A DNA stretch of 64,000 nt from Stieleria bergensis (GTDB lineage: Bacteria > Planctomycetota > Planctomycetia > Pirellulales > Pirellulaceae), in assembly GCA_007745635.1 (NCBI GenBank), contig CP036272.1:2783124-2847123 (forward strand), read 5' to 3'. This document shows, piece by piece, positions 59,824 to 64,000 of this stretch. The notes under the pieces are model-generated. The model saw nothing but the letters and a program-made list of their open reading frames with translations, did not search any database and had not been told where the DNA came from. The position numbers and the translations under genes were made by a program. Positions within the stretch are counted from its first letter, which is position 1. Every line of letters starts with the position of its first letter.

Positions 59824-61788
59824 TTAGGAAGTCTTTTTGCGAGCTTCCATGCCGGCCTTTAGGGTCGCAATGATCTCGTCGACATCGTACACGCTGCCGC
59901 CCCACGCGCCGCCGCCAACCTGCTGAAGGGCCGCCCATAAGCGAGTGTCATCGGGCAAGTCCTGCTCTTCTTTTAACTGGGGATGATCCTTGCGTTGGGT
60001 CAATGCGGTCTCGACGGTTTGGCCATCGATGCACTCAACCAGGTTTACTGTCCCAATTAATTGGTTGCGATCGACTTCAATCTCGATGATGTCTCCGTCC
60101 CGCACTTTGGCGATGGGGCCGCCAGCCAAGGCTTCCGGGCCGACGTGGCCGATGCATGCACCGGTGCTGACTCCGGAAAATCGCGCGTCGGTGATCAGAG
60201 CGACCTCTTTTCCAAAGCTCAAGTACTTTAGCGCTGACGTGATTTGATACGTCTCTTCCATGCCGCAGCCAAGCGGACCACGCCCGATCAAGACAATGAC
60301 ATCGCCGGCTTTGATTGGCTGGTCGGCTTGTCCCTTGACGGCCGCGATCGCGTCACGCTCGCTGACGAAGACGCGCGCCGGTCCGCGTTTGCGGTACACG
60401 TCATCATCGTCAATCACAGCGGGATCAATCGAAGTGGCTTTGATGACCGAACCTTCGGGGCAAAGGTTGCCAGTGGGGAAACAAACCGTTGGTGTCAGCC
60501 CTTTGCTAGTGGCCTGGGCGGGAGGCACGATCACGTCATCGGGATCAATGCCGTCAGCGTCCAGTAATCGTTGCCTGCAGATCTGTCTGCGATCGCTGGC
60601 ATGCCACTGATCAAGCAACTGGTCCCAGGTTTGCCCCGAGACGGTTTTGGCTTGGCTTTTTAGGAGCCCCAGTTCTCGCAGGTGCCAGGCGACTTCAGGG
60701 ACACCGCCGGCAAAGAAAAATTGGACCGTTGGATGCCCCACCGGACCGTTGGGCAGGCAGTCAACAAACCGGGGCACCGACAAATTGATCTCATTGAACG
60801 CCGCTGCATCGGGACGCGGCAAACCAGCCGCGGCGGCAATCGCAGGGATATGCAGCAATAAGTTTGTGCTGCCACCGACGGCCGCATGAATCAACATCGC
60901 ATTGTAAAAGGAATCTTCAGTCAGAATATCGGATAGGGTCAGCCGGTTGGCGACCATGTCCATCGCTGCGTCGGCGCTGCTGCGGGCCATGCTTGTCCAG
61001 ATCGGGCTTCCGCTGGGTGATAACGCCGCATGTGGCACGGTCATGCCCAGGGCTTCGGCAACGACTTGACTGGTCGCTGCGGTGCCTAAAAACTGACACC
61101 CACCACCGGGGGAGCCACAGGCGCGGCAACCTTCCAAGGAGGCCTGTTCTAACGACATCTCACCACGACTGTAGCGAACGCCGATTGATTGGACTTTGCC
61201 GGTGTCTTCGCCAACGGTGGCCGGCAAGGTGACTCCACCGGGGATCAATACACTTGCCAGTGAGCTTGAACCAGCCAGGGCCATCATCATCGCTGGCAAG
61301 CCTTTGTCGCAGGTGGCGATACCAATGATCGCTTTGCGCTGCGGTAGCGAACGAATCAGCCGACGAAACACAATCGCAGCGTCGTTTCGATACGGCAGTG
61401 AATCAAACATCCCTCGCGTCCCTTGGCTGCGCCCGTCGCAGGGGTCACTGCAATAGGCGGCGAAGGGAACTTTCTTTTGCGTGTTCAGCTGATCTGCCAC
61501 GGCTCGGACCAGCAAACCAATTTCCCAGTGCCCGGTATGGTAACCCAGTGCAACGGCGGTACCATCTTCGTCTCGTAAGCCGCCTTGCGTGCTAAGAATC
61601 AAGTACTGGTCACCAAGCACTCGTCTGGGATCGAAGCCCATGCCAACGCTTTGCGTCAGACCAAACAAGTCACCCGAAGACCAGTCGCGAAGGATTTCAT
61701 CGGACAACGGCAAGGCACCCTGTGGTCCTGGGGCGTGGGTCAGCAATTGCTGTGGGTCTTCAGGGGCCGGAAAGAGATTCAGTGACAT
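59824..61788 (-). CDS. IlvD/Edd-type dehydratase, YjhG/YagF-like (sugar acid dehydratase)
   Basis: 654 aa. Fe-S dehydratase of the IlvD/Edd superfamily; length and sequence fit the D-xylonate dehydratase YjhG/YagF group. Landmarks: [51 protein letters not shown] (Fe-S Cys), [20 protein letters not shown], and the C-terminal [23 protein letters not shown] at MSLNLFPA is preferred over an upstream in-frame ATG 47 codons earlier because it fits the family length. The gene runs opposite to the KS-ACP-CrtI cluster and is probably unrelated to it. Confidence 0.9.
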   Translation of the reverse strand: MSLNLFPAPEDPQQLLTHAPGPQGALPLSDEILRDWSSGDLFGLTQSVGMGFDPRRVLGDQYLILSTQGGLRDEDGTAVALGYHTGHWEIGLLVRAVADQLNTQKKVPFAAYCSDPCDGRSQGTRGMFDSLPYRNDAAIVFRRLIRSLPQRKAIIGIATCDKGLPAMMMALAGSSSLASVLIPGGVTLPATVGEDTGKVQSIGVRYSRGEMSLEQASLEGCRACGSPGGGCQFLGTAATSQVVAEALGMTVPHAALSPSGSPIWTSMARSSADAAMDMVANRLTLSDILTEDSFYNAMLIHAAVGGSTNLLLHIPAIAAAAGLPRPDAAAFNEINLSVPRFVDCLPNGPVGHPTVQFFFAGGVPEVAWHLRELGLLKSQAKTVSGQTWDQLLDQWHASDRRQICRQRLLDADGIDPDDVIVPPAQATSKGLTPTVCFPTGNLCPEGSVIKATSIDPAVIDDDDVYRKRGPARVFVSERDAIAAVKGQADQPIKAGDVIVLIGRGPLGCGMEETYQITSALKYLSFGKEVALITDARFSGVSTGACIGHVGPEALAGGPIAKVRDGDIIEIEVDRNQLIGTVNLVECIDGQTVETALTQRKDHPQLKEEQDLPDDTRLWAALQQVGGGAWGGSVYDVDEIIATLKAGMEARKKTS

Positions 61789-62013
61789 GATCAGTCCAGG
61801 CGGGGCGGTTAGCTGAACGCGCGATGCAATCCAGCAAGGAGGGGAGCTCGAATCCGCGCCGGCCGAACGACCGACGATTCGTGCCCATTGATGCGGCAAG
61901 CAAAACGAGGCCGCGCGGGAACGCCACACGCGGCAGTTGCTCTCTAGCAGAACACTGATAGGCGTCGCTGTCGACCGGGAATCTGCGACAACGACGTTCG
62001 CTCAGTCGGTGGA

Positions 62014-63957
62014 TCAGTTGCCCAAGCCTGGCAGTGGGCCAAATCCACCAGGTGGCTGGAAACCAGGGCGAACCGGCCCCAGTGGCGGTTGCACTGCGTT
62101 GGCTCCTTCGAACAGATTGTCCCGAGTCAGACGCAACTTGGAATAGGTGCTTTCGGGAATCTCGTAGTACCAGTCAGCGAAGCGTTGATTGAGTTGCTGG
62201 CTCTTTAGCTGAGCCGTGGCCATTCGATCCTTGCGTTCTTCCAGCAAACGCGCGTTGGCTTTCTGAATTTGCTCTTGGATCACAGCCAGCTTCTCTGCCT
62301 TTTCTTCGTCCGTCAGTTCGACGGGCGCTTCGTCCTCTTGAAAGGCTTGCCCGACCACGGTTTCCTGACCGCTACCGCTGGTTTCCACTGCAGCTGCATC
62401 GGATTTGTTGTCCGCGTCGGCGGCCGTCTCTTCAGCCGATTCGGTGGCTGGTGCCTCGCCTTCAGCTGCTGGTTGATCGGCGTCCACTTTCGGGTCCGCT
62501 GGCTTGTCTTTGTCGTCGGCCGCTGGAGGCTGCGGTTTGCTTTCGGAAGTGTTTTCTTCGGCTGGCTTCTCAGTGGCTGGCTTCTCAGTGGCTGGCTTCT
62601 CAGTGGCTGGTACTTCGGTGCCTTCGGCTTCCTGGGACTCAATGATCATGCCAGGTGGTAGCGAAGGGCCCGCTGCCGCAGCAGCCGCTGCGGCCTGAGC
62701 TTTCTCCCACTCTTCCAAGGTTTGTGGAATCGGTTGCAGCGCGGGGGCGGGGAAGAAGGAGTCGTCAACGGACGTGGTGACCATCAGGTAACGGTTGACG
62801 CCTTCTTGGGCGGCTTCGCTGGCAGCTGCCTCGTCACCTTCTTCGGGCTGTGTGGTCAGGCCACTGATGTTGCCAAAGTACAGGGTGTACTTGACGCCAT
62901 CGACGGTGCTTGCAGAGAGTTCGCCATTGGCCGAAACAATCTTAAACTCACCATCGGCGTTTTTGGTGGGAAAGAAGCCTCTTGTGAACAAGCTGGCTTG
63001 CGCTTCTTTGTTATTCGCCAGATCTGAATCGGCTTTCAAATCAGCGCTCAACCCTTCGGGCTTGCGTTTCACATCGACAAACTTCAGGTCATCCAGTGCG
63101 TCGACCAGTTCAGTGATGGTCGTCGCGTTCACTTTTTCCGGATCGAACTTAGGCTGTGTCGGTGGTTGATTGGGGTTGGCGGGGTCGTAGCGTTTCAGGG
63201 ACAGGAGTTTCCAGTCCGCGCCATCCTTCTCCAGCACAGCGGTCTGGTTCTTTGCGTAGCGATTGCCGTTGACGGTAACGGAAAAGCTGTAATTGTCCGA
63301 TCGGATTTGTTGGACATCGATGCTGGAAAGCTGCAACAAGTCGGCTTCGATCCACGCTTGAAAGTTACTGGTGATGGTGGCTTCGTCCAGGGCAACGACG
63401 TACACAGGCGATTGTCCTGGCTTGCGCACGTAAAGTTGCCCGGGCTGATCCTTAACGGGTTTACCGATGATCAGCGACGCGATGGTGTCACGTTTTTCGT
63501 CTTTGAAGGTCACCAGTTTGCCAACGCTACTGTCGGCGGTTTTCACCGAGTCTTCGGTTGGATCGATGACTCCCATTTCCTTGTGATCACCGGCGTTGTC
63601 GGTGGGGATATCCAGAACGGTAAGGTCAATCAAGCCATTAGCAGCCGTCTTCATTTGATTCACGGCATCGGCTGGATAGTCCGCTCGCGACGGAATCGTC
63701 CAGACCTTCGACGACGGGTTCTTGCGAACTTCAAACGTCACGGGCTTGCCGGTGTCAGCATCGAAACTGACGATCTTTAGCTCCGTTGCAGCCAGCGGAT
63801 CAGTGAAATCTTTGAATAGCGGTTGATTCCGCAACGCCTCCAGTCCGTCTTGCTCGACATCCGTGGTGGATGGTCGGACGATCAGGAAGGAAGCAGTCGC
63901 CATCAGCAGACCCGCTGCTAAAAAGATACCGGTCTTGGTTGTATCGTTAACCGACAT
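62014..63957 (-). CDS. DUF4340 domain-containing membrane-anchored protein
   Basis: 647 aa. N-terminal membrane anchor TGIFLAAGLLMATASFLIV, then a large extracytoplasmic part. The DUF4340 repeat pattern is visible: PVTFEVRKNPSSKVWTIPSR, KTAANGLIDLTVLDIPTDNA, LYVRKPGQSPVYVVALDEAT, DWKLLSLKRYDP, KYTLYFGNIS. A Pro/Ala/Glu-rich insert with (ATEKP)n repeats follows (~450-540), then a coiled-coil C-terminus. DUF4340 proteins often lie next to ABC-2/GldG-type transporter genes; those would be beyond the right edge of the window. Confidence 0.85.
   Translation of the reverse strand: MSVNDTTKTGIFLAAGLLMATASFLIVRPSTTDVEQDGLEALRNQPLFKDFTDPLAATELKIVSFDADTGKPVTFEVRKNPSSKVWTIPSRADYPADAVNQMKTAANGLIDLTVLDIPTDNAGDHKEMGVIDPTEDSVKTADSSVGKLVTFKDEKRDTIASLIIGKPVKDQPGQLYVRKPGQSPVYVVALDEATITSNFQAWIEADLLQLSSIDVQQIRSDNYSFSVTVNGNRYAKNQTAVLEKDGADWKLLSLKRYDPANPNQPPTQPKFDPEKVNATTITELVDALDDLKFVDVKRKPEGLSADLKADSDLANNKEAQASLFTRGFFPTKNADGEFKIVSANGELSASTVDGVKYTLYFGNISGLTTQPEEGDEAAASEAAQEGVNRYLMVTTSVDDSFFPAPALQPIPQTLEEWEKAQAAAAAAAAGPSLPPGMIIESQEAEGTEVPATEKPATEKPATEKPAEENTSESKPQPPAADDKDKPADPKVDADQPAAEGEAPATESAEETAADADNKSDAAAVETSGSGQETVVGQAFQEDEAPVELTDEEKAEKLAVIQEQIQKANARLLEERKDRMATAQLKSQQLNQRFADWYYEIPESTYSKLRLTRDNLFEGANAVQPPLGPVRPGFQPPGGFGPLPGLGN
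62561..62620 (-). repeat. 15-bp in-frame repeat (ATEKP) in the DUF4340 gene
   Basis: Unit GCTGGCTTCTCAGTG (plus strand), three exact copies at 62561, 62576 and 62591 and a fourth diverged at 62606. Encodes ATEKP repeats in the linker; multiple of three, so frame-neutral. Confidence 0.95.
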
Positions 63958-64000
63958 GTTCGTTTCAAGTTGAAATGGTAAGTGGTTGAAATGCTTGACA

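Overview
The window looks like a chromosome segment of a flagellated marine planctomycete, probably Pirellulaceae (Rhodopirellula-like). This is inferred from gene content, not from a search. The pointers are a secretin with many periplasmic modules plus a partner lipoprotein, a GDSL-like/propeller protein next to an azurin/cytochrome c protein of the PVC type, a Tat-exported Gfo/Idh/MocA oxidoreductase, a Ser/Thr kinase with a membrane tail, an orphan NarL-type regulator, few Shine-Dalgarno sequences and moderate-to-high GC. No rRNA, tRNA, CRISPR array, complete insertion sequence or prophage is visible.

Layout. 0-5 kb: class-3 lipase, MoxR ATPase, a 16-copy 14-bp minisatellite and a UbiB/ABC1 kinase-like protein. 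5-14.5 kb (minus strand): flagellar operon flgB-flgC-fliE-fliF-fliG-fliH-fliI-fliJ-motE-like-fliQ-fliR-flhB. It keeps the order of the ancestral fla/che operon but lacks the block normally found between the MotE-like gene and fliQ. 14.8-17 kb (plus): stator operon motA plus two different MotB-like genes. 17-23 kb: glycogen phosphorylase, a YihX-like HAD phosphatase, a TIM-barrel isomerase/epimerase and a DUF218 membrane protein, separated by minisatellites. 23.3-24.6 kb: long leader, NarL-type regulator and a clear intrinsic terminator. 24.6-26.6 kb: a 2-kb stretch without an intact gene, bounded by 36-bp inverted repeats, holding an inverted pair of hairpin-bearing palindromic units and a broken small ORF. 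26.6-38 kb: guanine deaminase, secretin and lipoprotein, voltage-gated channel with a zinc ribbon, PQQ-type propeller lipoprotein, Nudix hydrolase and cysteine desulfurase. 38-46 kb: periplasmic redox pair, Ser/Thr kinase, Gfo/Idh/MocA protein. 46-51 kb: HdeD-like protein, small lipoprotein, aldose 1-epimerase, Zn-dependent dehydrogenase, TPR protein. 51-60 kb: a lipid/isoprenoid neighbourhood (UbiC-like protein, DUF116-polyprenyl synthetase fusion, squalene-hopene-cyclase-like protein, ketoacyl synthase, acyl carrier protein, CrtI-like oxidoreductase). 60-64 kb: YjhG-type sugar-acid dehydratase and a DUF4340 protein.

How they work together. The flagellar block supplies basal body, C-ring rotor, export ATPase and gate, and the adjacent operon supplies the stator, so 5-17 kb is one motility region; switch proteins FliM/FliN, FliP, FlhA, hook and filament must be encoded elsewhere. 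Glycogen phosphorylase with a possible glucose-1-phosphate phosphatase, aldose epimerase, sugar dehydrogenase and YjhG dehydratase point to carbohydrate turnover. The most interesting unknown is 51-60 kb: a prenyl-chain synthase fused to a cysteine-rich domain and a terpene cyclase on one strand, and a dedicated KS/ACP pair with a CrtI-like enzyme divergently on the other, with a 17-copy heptamer repeat between. It could be a hybrid isoprenoid/acyl lipid pathway. Short tandem repeats of unrelated sequence mark at least five intergenic spaces, and three genes carry in-frame repeat expansions.
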